From contig NZ_LR026983.1 in the NCBI RefSeq assembly GCF_900604345.1, positions 2,108,001 through 2,172,000 of the forward strand: a DNA stretch of 64,000 nucleotides, given 5' to 3'. The notes beneath the pieces are model-generated. The model worked only from the letters and a program-made list of their open reading frames with translations. It was not told the origin of the DNA and searched no databases. Position numbers and translations under genes: made by a program. This document shows, piece after piece, positions 20,487 through 27,768 of the stretch. Numbering within the stretch: the stretch's first letter is position 1; every line of letters starts with the position of its first letter. This DNA comes from Maliibacterium massiliense (lineage in GTDB: Bacteria > Bacillota > Clostridia > Christensenellales > Maliibacteriaceae).

Positions 20487-21428
20487 ATGAAAGCACTGAT
20501 TATCGGCGCCGCGGGATTTGTGGGCGGCTATCTGATGGACCATCTGCAGCGGGACCTGCACTGGGACGTTGCGGCGACCAAGCTTGCGCAGGAGAAAATC
20601 GCGCGCGCGGGTGTGGACGTCTACGATCTGGATATTCTCGATTGCGAGGCGATCGTCCGGCTCCTGGACGCGGTGCAGCCCGATTATATCTTTCATTTAG
20701 CTGCGCAGAGCTCGGTGGCGCTCTCCTGGAAGAACCCGAACCTGACCATTGACATCAACGTCAAGGGCACGGCCAACGTGCTGGAGGCGCTGCGCGCGGC
20801 AAAGCGGCCGGCGCGCCTGCTTTTGATCGGCTCGGGCGAGGAGTACGGCCACGTGCTGCCCGAGGAGGTGCCCATCGGCGAGGACAATACCCTTCGGCCG
20901 GGCAACATCTACGCCGCCACCAAGGCGACGCAGAATATGCTGGGCAGCATCTACGCCCGCGCCTACCAGTTGGATGTACTGATGGTGCGCGCTTTCAACC
21001 ACATCGGCCCCGAGCAGCGGCCGATGTTCGTGGTGGCGGACTTCTGCAAGCAAGTGGCGGATATTGAAAAGGGCAAAAGCGATCCTGTCATGCGGGTGGG
21101 CAACCTGGCCGCCAGGCGGGATTTCACCGATGTGCGCGACGTGGTGCGCGCCTACGCGCTGCTTGTGCAGCGCGGCGAGGCGGGCCAGGTGTATAATGTG
21201 GGCAGTGGGCGCGCCGTCTCGATTCAGCAGCTGCTCGATCAGATCTTGGCATATGCGCGCGTCAAGATCGACGTACAGGTCGATTCGGCGCGCCTGCGCC
21301 CGGTGGATGTGCCCATCATCGAGGCGGACATCCGAAAACTGCACACGGCCACCGGCTGGCAGCCGGAGATTCCGCTTGCACAGACCATCCGCCAGACGCT
21401 GGACTATTGGCGCGGCGCGGAGGAATGA
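20487..21428 (+). CDS. rmd: GDP-4-keto-6-deoxy-D-mannose reductase (GDP-D-rhamnose forming)
   Basis: The 313-residue protein is an extended SDR. It has GAAGFVGGYL at the N-terminus, LIGSGEEYG with the catalytic Ser region, YAATKATQN (Tyr-xxx-Lys) and FNHIGPEQ. These fit the Rmd family, which reduces the Gmd product to GDP-D-rhamnose. The alternative GDP-L-fucose synthase needs an epimerase-reductase with different motifs and is less likely. Its position at the end of the nucleotide-sugar genes completes the route mannose-6-P to mannose-1-P to GDP-mannose to 4-keto to GDP-D-rhamnose. Confidence 0.82.
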   Translation: MKALIIGAAGFVGGYLMDHLQRDLHWDVAATKLAQEKIARAGVDVYDLDILDCEAIVRLLDAVQPDYIFHLAAQSSVALSWKNPNLTIDINVKGTANVLEALRAAKRPARLLLIGSGEEYGHVLPEEVPIGEDNTLRPGNIYAATKATQNMLGSIYARAYQLDVLMVRAFNHIGPEQRPMFVVADFCKQVADIEKGKSDPVMRVGNLAARRDFTDVRDVVRAYALLVQRGEAGQVYNVGSGRAVSIQQLLDQILAYARVKIDVQVDSARLRPVDVPIIEADIRKLHTATGWQPEIPLAQTIRQTLDYWRGAEE

Positions 21429-21475
21429 GGCGAGGGGAGAATATCCAAGCGCAAGAGATATTGGAGGTTGGACAA

Positions 21476-21949
21476 ATGATCAGCAACGACGTTGATATTG
21501 AGAAAATCATGCAGGAAATCCGGCAGGAGATCGACGAGAATGGTTACGACGAAAAACTCATCCGCTTTGAGGATGTCTCTACGGTTGGCCTGTCGGACAT
21601 CGAATCGTTTGACATGGCGCAATTTGAGCAAGTCGCGGTAGAATTGCCCAACCAGGCGCTGGTACAGACTTACTGGCAGCTTACCTCCCATCGGCCGGTG
21701 ATCGGCAAGTTACTGGTCTTTATGCGCAAGGTCATCCGCAAAATGGTAAGTTTTTACATCGAGCCCATTGTGGAGCAGCAGAACGCCTTTAACGTTACAG
21801 CGGCCAGAGGCATGCAGTATGCGGTAAGGTTTGCCCAGCAGGTACAGAAGGAGAACGAGCTGCTCGTCAGCGAAAATCAAGCGTTGCGCAAGCTGATTTC
21901 CGATCTGCACGGCCAGTTGGAGCAGCATGAAAAAGAAGCGCATCAGTAG
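21476..21949 (+). CDS. Small coiled-coil protein of glycan cluster, unknown function
   Basis: This 157-residue protein starts at ATG 21476, behind TTGGAGG. The N-terminus (VDIEKIMQEIRQEI) is helical and acidic. The centre has SHRPVIGKLLVF followed by a basic amphipathic stretch and IEPIVEQQNAFN. The C-terminus (about 115-157) is a predicted coiled coil (VQKENELLVSENQALRKLI). The central segment resembles the N-terminal region that precedes methyltransferase or glycosyltransferase domains in other clostridial surface-glycan clusters, but here the enzyme domain is absent. It may be a scaffold, a chain-length regulator or a remnant. It lies between rmd and another GT4 gene. Confidence 0.7.
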   Translation: MISNDVDIEKIMQEIRQEIDENGYDEKLIRFEDVSTVGLSDIESFDMAQFEQVAVELPNQALVQTYWQLTSHRPVIGKLLVFMRKVIRKMVSFYIEPIVEQQNAFNVTAARGMQYAVRFAQQVQKENELLVSENQALRKLISDLHGQLEQHEKEAHQ

Positions 21950-21988
21950 TATAAACTCGGTTTTTTGAAGATACTCGGTAGGTGAAAT

Positions 21989-23056
21989 ATGAAGATTATT
22001 CAACTGGCACCGTCAATTTCCTATGGCGATGCAGTCAGCAACGACATTTTCGCATTGGATAAATGTATTAAAAAAATGGGCTATCGTTCCGAAATCTATG
22101 CAGAGGATATCGACCCGAAACTTGACCGCAGAGCGGTCAAATCGCTGCGCAAACCGTATAAATTCAGCAACGGCGATATCCTGCTCTTTCATAACTCAAT
22201 TGGCAGTCAATGGAGCTATAAGGTAGCGGATTTTTCCTGCAAAAAGGTGATGGTTTACCATAATATCACGCCACCGGAGTTTTTCCAGATATACAGCAGG
22301 ATTCTGGTGGATTGCTGTGCATCAGGGTTGGATGGCGTGGCGTATCTTTCGGATAAAATGGACTTTTGCCTTGCTGATTCGCAGTTCAATAAGCAGGATC
22401 TTGTCAAGGCGGGGTATACCTGTCCCATTGAGGTACTCCCAATCATCATTCCTTTGGAGGACTATAAAAAACAGCCAGACATGGCGACGGTTGAGAAATA
22501 TAGCGACGGCAGGAAGAACTTTGTATTTGTGGGCCGCATTTCGCCCAACAAAAAACAGGAGGATGTCATCCGGGCGTTCTGCGCCTACAAAAAGTATTAC
22601 GATAAGGACGCACGCCTGTTTCTGGTGGGTGCATCCAAGGGTATGGAGCGTTATAAGGCGCGCCTGGAACGCTATGTGGATGCGCTGGGTGTGGAGGACG
22701 TGTACTTCACGGGGCATATTCCATTTTCACAGATCTTGGCGTATTACCGTATTGCCGATTGCTTTGTTTCTATGAGCGAGCATGAGGGCTTTTGTGTGCC
22801 GCTGGTGGAGGCGATGTGCTTTGACGTGCCTATCGTTGCCTACGATGCGGCTGCCGTAGGAGAAACGCTTGGCGGAAGTGGTTTGCTGACACAGGATAAG
22901 TCGCCGGCTGTGGTGGCCGCGCTCATGCACCGCGCGGTGCATGATGAGGCGTTGCGCGCCCAGCTTATTGCCGGCGAGCGGGAACGTCTAGCGGACTTTG
23001 CACATGATAAAATTGAGGCGAAATTTGTGCAATATATGAAGCGGATTATGAGTTGA
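21989..23056 (+). CDS. GT4-family glycosyltransferase
   Basis: The 355-residue GT-B protein starts MKIIQLAPSISYGDAVSND. It has VFVGRISPNKKQEDVIRAF at the second domain and SEHEGFCVPLVEAMCFDVP as the donor-binding EX7E region. The base composition is visibly more AT-rich than the surrounding genes, especially 21950-22600, suggesting separate acquisition. It is the last gene before the operon terminator. It resembles transferases that add mannose or rhamnose in ABC-exported glycans. Donor and linkage are unknown. Confidence 0.86.
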   Translation: MKIIQLAPSISYGDAVSNDIFALDKCIKKMGYRSEIYAEDIDPKLDRRAVKSLRKPYKFSNGDILLFHNSIGSQWSYKVADFSCKKVMVYHNITPPEFFQIYSRILVDCCASGLDGVAYLSDKMDFCLADSQFNKQDLVKAGYTCPIEVLPIIIPLEDYKKQPDMATVEKYSDGRKNFVFVGRISPNKKQEDVIRAFCAYKKYYDKDARLFLVGASKGMERYKARLERYVDALGVEDVYFTGHIPFSQILAYYRIADCFVSMSEHEGFCVPLVEAMCFDVPIVAYDAAAVGETLGGSGLLTQDKSPAVVAALMHRAVHDEALRAQLIAGERERLADFAHDKIEAKFVQYMKRIMS

Positions 23057-23085
23057 TTCCCCCTCGGACAAAAATTGTGTTGTGA

Positions 23086-23117
23086 ACAGATGGCAGAAAT
23101 CGGCCGTCTGTTTTTTT
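23086..23117 (+). terminator. Terminator of the polysaccharide operon
   Basis: CAGATGGC pairs with GCCGTCTG (one G-U pair) around a short loop, followed by seven T. It lies 30 bp after the last glycosyltransferase. Confidence 0.75.
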
Positions 23118-23178
23118 GTTGCGCTCATATACGGCCGCGGCGCGTCATATGCCTGTAGTAGCAAGGGAGGAGGCGTAT

Positions 23179-23958
23179 ATGCGCATGCGCGTACAACAAT
23201 TTGGGAGACGAAAAGGGATATTGCTGGCCGCCGTGCTGGCTGTGGTGCTTGTGGCGGGCCTGGGCGGCATGGTGATCGCACAGGGCGCGGGCGTCAGCGT
23301 ATTTGCCGATAACAGCCGCCTGGTGCCCATCTACCGGGTGGACCGCAGCGACAAGACCATTGCCATCAGCTTTGACGCGGCCTGGGGCGCGGAAAAGACG
23401 CCCCAGATCCTGGATATTCTAGACCGCTATCAGATCAAGACCACGTTCTTTCTGGTGGGCTTCTGGGTGGACCGCTATCCGGAGCGGGTGCAGCTCATCG
23501 CCCAGCGAGGCCATGAGATCGGCAACCATTCCACCAACCATCCGCACCTGCCCAAGCTGGGCAAGGAACAGATTGCAACAGAAATCCAGACCACCCACGA
23601 TAAGATCAAGGAACTCACAGGCCAGGAGCCCAAGCTGTGCCGCCCGCCCTTTGGCGACTATAACAACGCCGTGCTGGAGGTGCTGCATGAAAAGGGCTAC
23701 GAGGGCATCCAGTGGGACGTGGACTCCCTGGACTGGAAGGAACAGGGCGTGGATGCCATCGTATCGCGCGTGACGGGCAAGGTACAGCCAGGCTCCATCA
23801 TTCTGTTCCACAACAACTCCCGCGATATCGTCGAGGCGCTGCCGCTGGTACTGGATAAGCTGATCGCGGACGGCTATCAGATCGTGCCCATCTCGCAGCT
23901 GCTGCATCAGGCGCCCTACACCATCGATAACCAGGGCGTGCAGCACAAAGCGTCATGA
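23179..23958 (+). CDS. pdaB: PdaB-like polysaccharide deacetylase (CE4), probably sporulation-associated
   Basis: The 259-residue protein has an N-terminal membrane anchor/signal (ILLAAVLAVVLVAGLGGMVI) and a NodB-type CE4 domain. Its motifs are SFDAAWGAE (motif 1), GNHSTNHPHL (HxxxH metal site), RPPFGDYNN, WDVDSLDWKEQ and ILFHNN. Motif 1 has FDAAW rather than FDDG, so one metal-binding Asp is replaced, as is usual in PdaB/YlxY proteins. Those act on spore-cortex or forespore peptidoglycan. I chose ATG 23179 behind GGGAGGAGG. It overlaps the next gene by four bases. Confidence 0.85.
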   Translation: MRMRVQQFGRRKGILLAAVLAVVLVAGLGGMVIAQGAGVSVFADNSRLVPIYRVDRSDKTIAISFDAAWGAEKTPQILDILDRYQIKTTFFLVGFWVDRYPERVQLIAQRGHEIGNHSTNHPHLPKLGKEQIATEIQTTHDKIKELTGQEPKLCRPPFGDYNNAVLEVLHEKGYEGIQWDVDSLDWKEQGVDAIVSRVTGKVQPGSIILFHNNSRDIVEALPLVLDKLIADGYQIVPISQLLHQAPYTIDNQGVQHKAS

Positions 23959-24557
23959 ACCAGCACGCTGGCAACCGCCTGCTTTTGAGCGGCGTCGTGC
24001 TGGAGACGCCCGCGCCCAGCCATACATCCCACGGCGAGGTGTTTTGCAAAACCCTGCTGGAAGTGCCGCGTTTAAGCGGCGTGCGCGACGTGTTGCCCGT
24101 GGTCATGCGCCAGGGGCTTGCGCAGGCGCAGCGCATGGACGCGGGCGCGTGGTGGCGCGTGGAGGGGGAGCTGCGCTCCTATCTGCAGCCGCCACAGTAC
24201 CAGCCACGGCTGCTGGTCAGCGGCTACATCCGCACCTGCATGCCGCTGGAGGCGCCCTGCATGGACAATGAGGTGACGCTGCGCGGGCAGCTGTACCGCG
24301 CGCCGGTGTACCGGACCACGCCGCTTGCGCGGGAAATCTGCGATATCATGCTGGCGGTGCCGCGCGCGCACGGACAGCTGGACGTCATCCCCTGCATCGC
24401 CTGGGGCGCGCAGGCCCGAAGTGTCTGCACCATGCAGAAGGGGGAACCGCTGGGCGTGCAGGGGCGCTTTCAATCGCGCCGCTACGTCAAGGAAATGCCC
24501 GCCGGCAGCGTGGAGCGCACGGCCTACGAGGTCTCGATCATGCATATTCTGCCGTAG
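23955..24557 (+). CDS. Tandem OB-fold, SSB-like protein
   Basis: The 200-residue protein has two similar halves. Each looks like a small OB-fold unit: residues about 8-95 (LLLSGVVLETPAPSH, then FCKTLLEVPRLSGVRDVLPV) and about 110-198 (VTLRGQLYRAPVYRTTPLAR, then DIMLAVPRAHGQLDVIPCI). The second matches the SSB pattern closely: a first strand, RTTPLAREICD, then the VIPCIAWGAQAR segment. Such proteins are annotated as single-strand-binding proteins in Clostridia. It overlaps the deacetylase stop (ATGA). The DNA-binding role is inferred from the family. It is not the main chromosomal SSB type, because it lacks the acidic C-terminal tail. Confidence 0.7.
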   Translation: MNQHAGNRLLLSGVVLETPAPSHTSHGEVFCKTLLEVPRLSGVRDVLPVVMRQGLAQAQRMDAGAWWRVEGELRSYLQPPQYQPRLLVSGYIRTCMPLEAPCMDNEVTLRGQLYRAPVYRTTPLAREICDIMLAVPRAHGQLDVIPCIAWGAQARSVCTMQKGEPLGVQGRFQSRRYVKEMPAGSVERTAYEVSIMHILP

Positions 24558-24623
24558 GACGTACTGTAGGGCCGCCAAACGCGCCTGCTATCGCGGGGCG
24601 GGCGCGTAAAAAGGCGCATGTGA

Positions 24624-24653
24624 TTGACGAAACATATGTGTTGGTGCTATACT
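24624..24653 (+). promoter_or_regulatory. Promoter of the DEAD-box helicase gene
   Basis: TTGACG at 24624-24629, an 18-bp spacer, and TATACT at 24648-24653. This predicts a leader of roughly 110 nt before ATG 24769. Confidence 0.75.
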
Positions 24654-24696
24654 TATTTTATATTGCACGTCGCATTGGCACGTAAGAGATTTGCGT

Positions 24697-24728
24697 AAAA
24701 ACGGGGATGGTGAATCCCCGTTTTTTTT
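24697..24728 (+). terminator. Leader terminator (possible attenuator) ahead of the DEAD-box helicase
   Basis: AACGGGGA pairs with TCCCCGTT around a short loop, then a run of T. It lies between the promoter at 24624-24653 and the helicase start at 24769, so transcripts from that promoter must read through it. That is the layout of an attenuator. It could also end readthrough from the upstream SSB-like gene. Confidence 0.7.
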
Positions 24729-24768
24729 GTGAGATGTGCAACGCACCATAAAGATTGACGAGGTAGAC

Positions 24769-26514
24769 ATGAGCGAAACATCCTTTAAAACACTGCATCT
24801 AATTCCCGAACTGGAGCGCGCCATCGATGAGATGGGCTTTGCGCACGCCACCGACATCCAGGCTCAGACCATCCCGCTAATCCACGAGGGGCTGGACGTC
24901 ATCGGCCGCTCCCAGACCGGCACGGGCAAGACGCTGGCCTTCGGCCTGCCCGCGCTGGAGGCTATCGACACCAGCCTGCGCGAGGGCATCGTGCAGGTGC
25001 TGATCCTGTGCCCCACGCGCGAGCTTGCGCAGCAGGCATGCGCCGAGATGCGCAGGCTGTGCCGCTACATGCCGGGCATCCACCCGGTGGACGTCTACGG
25101 CGGGGCGCCGATGGGGGCGCAGATCATGGGGCTGAAGCGGGCCAATATCGTCATCGGCACCCCGGGGCGGGTGATGGATCACATGCGCCGCGGCACGCTG
25201 AAGCTGGGCGCGCTGAAGATGATCGTGCTGGACGAGGCGGACGAGATGCTCAGCATGGGCTTTAAGGAGGATATCGAGACCATCCTCACCGACACGCCCG
25301 ACACCCGCCAGACGATCCTGTTTTCCGCCACCATGCCGCCGGAGATTCTGGCGCTGACGCGCAGCTTCCAGCGCGATCCCGCGCTCATTGAGATCAACAA
25401 GGCGCAGGTGACGCTGGAAAACATCGCCCAGTTCTATGTGGACGTGCCCATGGGCAGGAAGGTGGACGCGCTGCAGCTGCTGCTGCGCTACTACGCGCCG
25501 GTGCGCGCGATGATCTTCTGCAACACCAAGCACATGGCCGACGAGGTGACGTCGACCTTGAGCGCGCGGGGGTTTGCGGTGGAAGGCCTGCACGGCGATA
25601 TGAAGCAGCAGCAGCGCACTGGTGTGATGAACGCATTCAAGCAGGGCAAGGTGCAGCTGCTTGTGTGCACGGACGTGGCGGCGCGCGGCATCGACGTCAA
25701 CGACATCGACTACGTGATCAACTTTGACCTGCCCCAATCCACGGAGTACTACGTGCACCGCATCGGGCGCACGGGCCGCGCGGGCAAGACGGGCACGGCG
25801 CTGACCATTTTAAGCGGCAGGCGCCAGGTGTTCCAGATGCGCGATACTGCGCGCGCGGTGCGCGCTACCATCGTGCAGAAGGCCATGCCCACCATCGAGG
25901 AGATCCGCCAGCAGGACGCCGAGCGCAACGTCGCGTGCCTGGAGCAGGCGCTTGCACAGGAGGTCGATGCGGCTACTGTGGGCATGGTGGAGACGCTGCG
26001 GCAGCGCGGCTACAGCACCGAGCAAATCGCAGAGGCCGCACTGCGGCTGCACTTTGCCGCCTCTTACGACGCGCTGTGCGCGGTGCCGGACAACCCCAGA
26101 AGCGCGCCGCGCGCCGGGCAGACACAGCGTGCCGGGCAGGCATCGTATGCCCCCCAGAGCGGCATGCGCACGCTTTCGATCAACATCGGTCGCGACCAGC
26201 GCGTGGCGCCCAACCACATCGTGGCGGCGATCTCGGAGCGATGCGGCATTGCGGGCAGGGAGATCGGCAAGATCGACATCTACGATGCGCGCACGCTCGT
26301 ATCGGTACCGGAAAAGCTTGCGGCGCGCATTGTGGCGGCCATGCGCGGCTGCCGCATCTGCGGGATGGAGACCACCACCACGCTGATGGGTCGCCAGGAG
26401 CGCGTCGCCCCCCCGGCACGCAGGCACGCGCCATACGCGGAACGCATGCGCGACGGTAGGCGCGCGGGCACACCCAAAAGGAAGGGGTATAATCCGCGCG
26501 GCTACAAGGGATGA
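24769..26514 (+). CDS. DEAD-box ATP-dependent RNA helicase with DbpA-type RNA-binding domain
   Basis: The 581-residue protein has the full helicase set: Q motif region (IQAQTIP), SQTGTGKT (Walker A, about 48-55), PTRELAQQ, DEAD at 155-158, SATMPPEI, TDVAARGIDV and HRIGRTGRAG. A C-terminal DbpA RNA-binding domain runs from about 466 (MRTLSINIGRDQRVAPNHI) to 535, followed by a basic tail. It probably acts in ribosome assembly or cold-induced RNA remodelling, like DbpA/DeaD/CshA. I chose ATG 24769 behind a GAGGT site; a GTG 33 bases upstream is in frame. It is preceded by a probable attenuator. Confidence 0.92.
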   Translation: MSETSFKTLHLIPELERAIDEMGFAHATDIQAQTIPLIHEGLDVIGRSQTGTGKTLAFGLPALEAIDTSLREGIVQVLILCPTRELAQQACAEMRRLCRYMPGIHPVDVYGGAPMGAQIMGLKRANIVIGTPGRVMDHMRRGTLKLGALKMIVLDEADEMLSMGFKEDIETILTDTPDTRQTILFSATMPPEILALTRSFQRDPALIEINKAQVTLENIAQFYVDVPMGRKVDALQLLLRYYAPVRAMIFCNTKHMADEVTSTLSARGFAVEGLHGDMKQQQRTGVMNAFKQGKVQLLVCTDVAARGIDVNDIDYVINFDLPQSTEYYVHRIGRTGRAGKTGTALTILSGRRQVFQMRDTARAVRATIVQKAMPTIEEIRQQDAERNVACLEQALAQEVDAATVGMVETLRQRGYSTEQIAEAALRLHFAASYDALCAVPDNPRSAPRAGQTQRAGQASYAPQSGMRTLSINIGRDQRVAPNHIVAAISERCGIAGREIGKIDIYDARTLVSVPEKLAARIVAAMRGCRICGMETTTTLMGRQERVAPPARRHAPYAERMRDGRRAGTPKRKGYNPRGYKG

Positions 26515-26576
26515 GCGCCAGGGACGTCCATGGTAAAAACGCAAAATTTTTGCGGCCGCCACCTGTTGCGAACGGC

Positions 26577-26605
26577 TTTATTTTCACACTTTAGTGTGTT
26601 AAAAT
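26577..26605 (+). promoter_or_regulatory. Candidate promoter with operator-like palindrome
   Basis: TAAAAT at 26600-26605 with a weak TTTATT 17 bp upstream. The perfect inverted repeat CACACTTTAGTGTG (26585-26598) overlaps the spacer, as an operator would. It precedes the FAH-family gene. Confidence 0.4.
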
Positions 26606-26653
26606 AATACAAACGCATCGTTTGCAAACACCGTTTGCCGGGGGAGGATAATC

Positions 26654-27415
26654 ATGCGATTTGCACGTGTCAAAAAGGACGACGCCGTCTTCTTTGCGGA
26701 GCTGGACGGCGCGATGGTCTACCGCCTGGACGCAGCGCCCTATGCGGGCGGCAGGCGCGATGGCTATAAGACGACGCTCGATTCGGTCAAGCTGCTGGCG
26801 CCGTGCGTGCCCAGCAAGGTGGTGGCGGTGGGCATCAACTACCGCGCGCACGCCGCCGAGATGGCGCATGCGCTGCCCGAAGATCCCATCATCTTTTTAA
26901 AGCCCCCCACGTCCGTAATCGCTCCGGGGGAGGCCATCCTCATGCCGCCGCAGTCCGCGCGCGTGGATTACGAGGCGGAGGTGGGCGTGGTGATCGGCAG
27001 GCGCTGCCGCAACGTACCCGAGCAAGAGGCCATGGACGTGGTACTGGGCTATACGTGCGTCAACGACGTCACCGCGCGTGACCTGCAGAAGAAGGACGGC
27101 CAGTGGACGCGCGCCAAGGGCTTTGACACGTTCTGCCCCATCGGGCCGTGGATCGTGACGGAATTTGATTATGAGGGCGCGCGCGTGCAGGCGATCTTAA
27201 ATGGCGAGGTCAAGCAGGACGCGACGCTCGCCATGCTGATCAACCCCATCCCCAAACTGATCGCCTTTATTACCAGCGTCATGACGCTGGAGGCGGGCGA
27301 CGTGATCGCCACCGGCACGCCGGCGGGCATCTCGGGCATGCGCCAGGGGGATATCATCGACATCGCGGTGGAGGGCATCGGCACCCTGCGCAACCCAGTG
27401 GCGGCGAACAAATAA
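26654..27415 (+). CDS. Fumarylacetoacetate hydrolase family protein
   Basis: The 253-residue protein is a FAH-fold hydrolase/decarboxylase/isomerase. It shows AVGINYRAHAAEM, FLKPPTSVIAPGE, DYEAEVGVVIG (the metal-binding Glu-x-Glu), YTCVNDVTARDLQ, CPIGPWIV and GDVIATGTPAGIS. Members include 5-carboxymethyl-2-hydroxymuconate isomerase-like and oxaloacetate or acylpyruvate hydrolases. The substrate cannot be assigned from sequence. It stands as a single gene between the helicase and a TrpR-like regulator, so context gives no pathway. Confidence 0.88.
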   Translation: MRFARVKKDDAVFFAELDGAMVYRLDAAPYAGGRRDGYKTTLDSVKLLAPCVPSKVVAVGINYRAHAAEMAHALPEDPIIFLKPPTSVIAPGEAILMPPQSARVDYEAEVGVVIGRRCRNVPEQEAMDVVLGYTCVNDVTARDLQKKDGQWTRAKGFDTFCPIGPWIVTEFDYEGARVQAILNGEVKQDATLAMLINPIPKLIAFITSVMTLEAGDVIATGTPAGISGMRQGDIIDIAVEGIGTLRNPVAANK

Positions 27416-27448
27416 CGCGCGCCGGCCCCGTTTGAGGAGGAATCTGTC

Positions 27449-27751
27449 ATGGCATATCAGTCGCGTATGCAGAGCCCCAGCATGGACGCGCTCTTTTCCG
27501 CCATCCTGTCGCTGGAAAACATCGAGGAATGCTACCGCTTTTTTGAAGACGTGTGCACGGCCGCGGAGCTGGAGGCGCTCTCGCAGCGCTTCGAGGTAGC
27601 GCGCATGCTGCAGGCAAAATGCACCTATCAGGATATCGCCGAAAAGACGGGTGCATCGTCCGCTACCATCAGCCGCGTCAAGCGCTCGCTGCGCTACGGC
27701 GCGGACGGCTACCACATCATATTGGACCGCATGCGCGAAGCGCAGGAATAA
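27449..27751 (+). CDS. TrpR-like protein, YerC/YecD family
   Basis: The 100-residue protein has the TrpR-superfamily helix-turn-helix: LEALSQRFEVARMLQ, then TYQDIAEKTGASSATISRVKRSL. It matches the YerC/YecD family, which in Firmicutes usually lies next to pcrA and ligA, as here. The DNA target and ligand are unknown; no Trp-binding residues can be confirmed. A GAGGAGG site precedes ATG 27449. Confidence 0.88.
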   Translation: MAYQSRMQSPSMDALFSAILSLENIEECYRFFEDVCTAAELEALSQRFEVARMLQAKCTYQDIAEKTGASSATISRVKRSLRYGADGYHIILDRMREAQE

Positions 27752-27768
27752 ACCTGCTGGAGGAAAAC

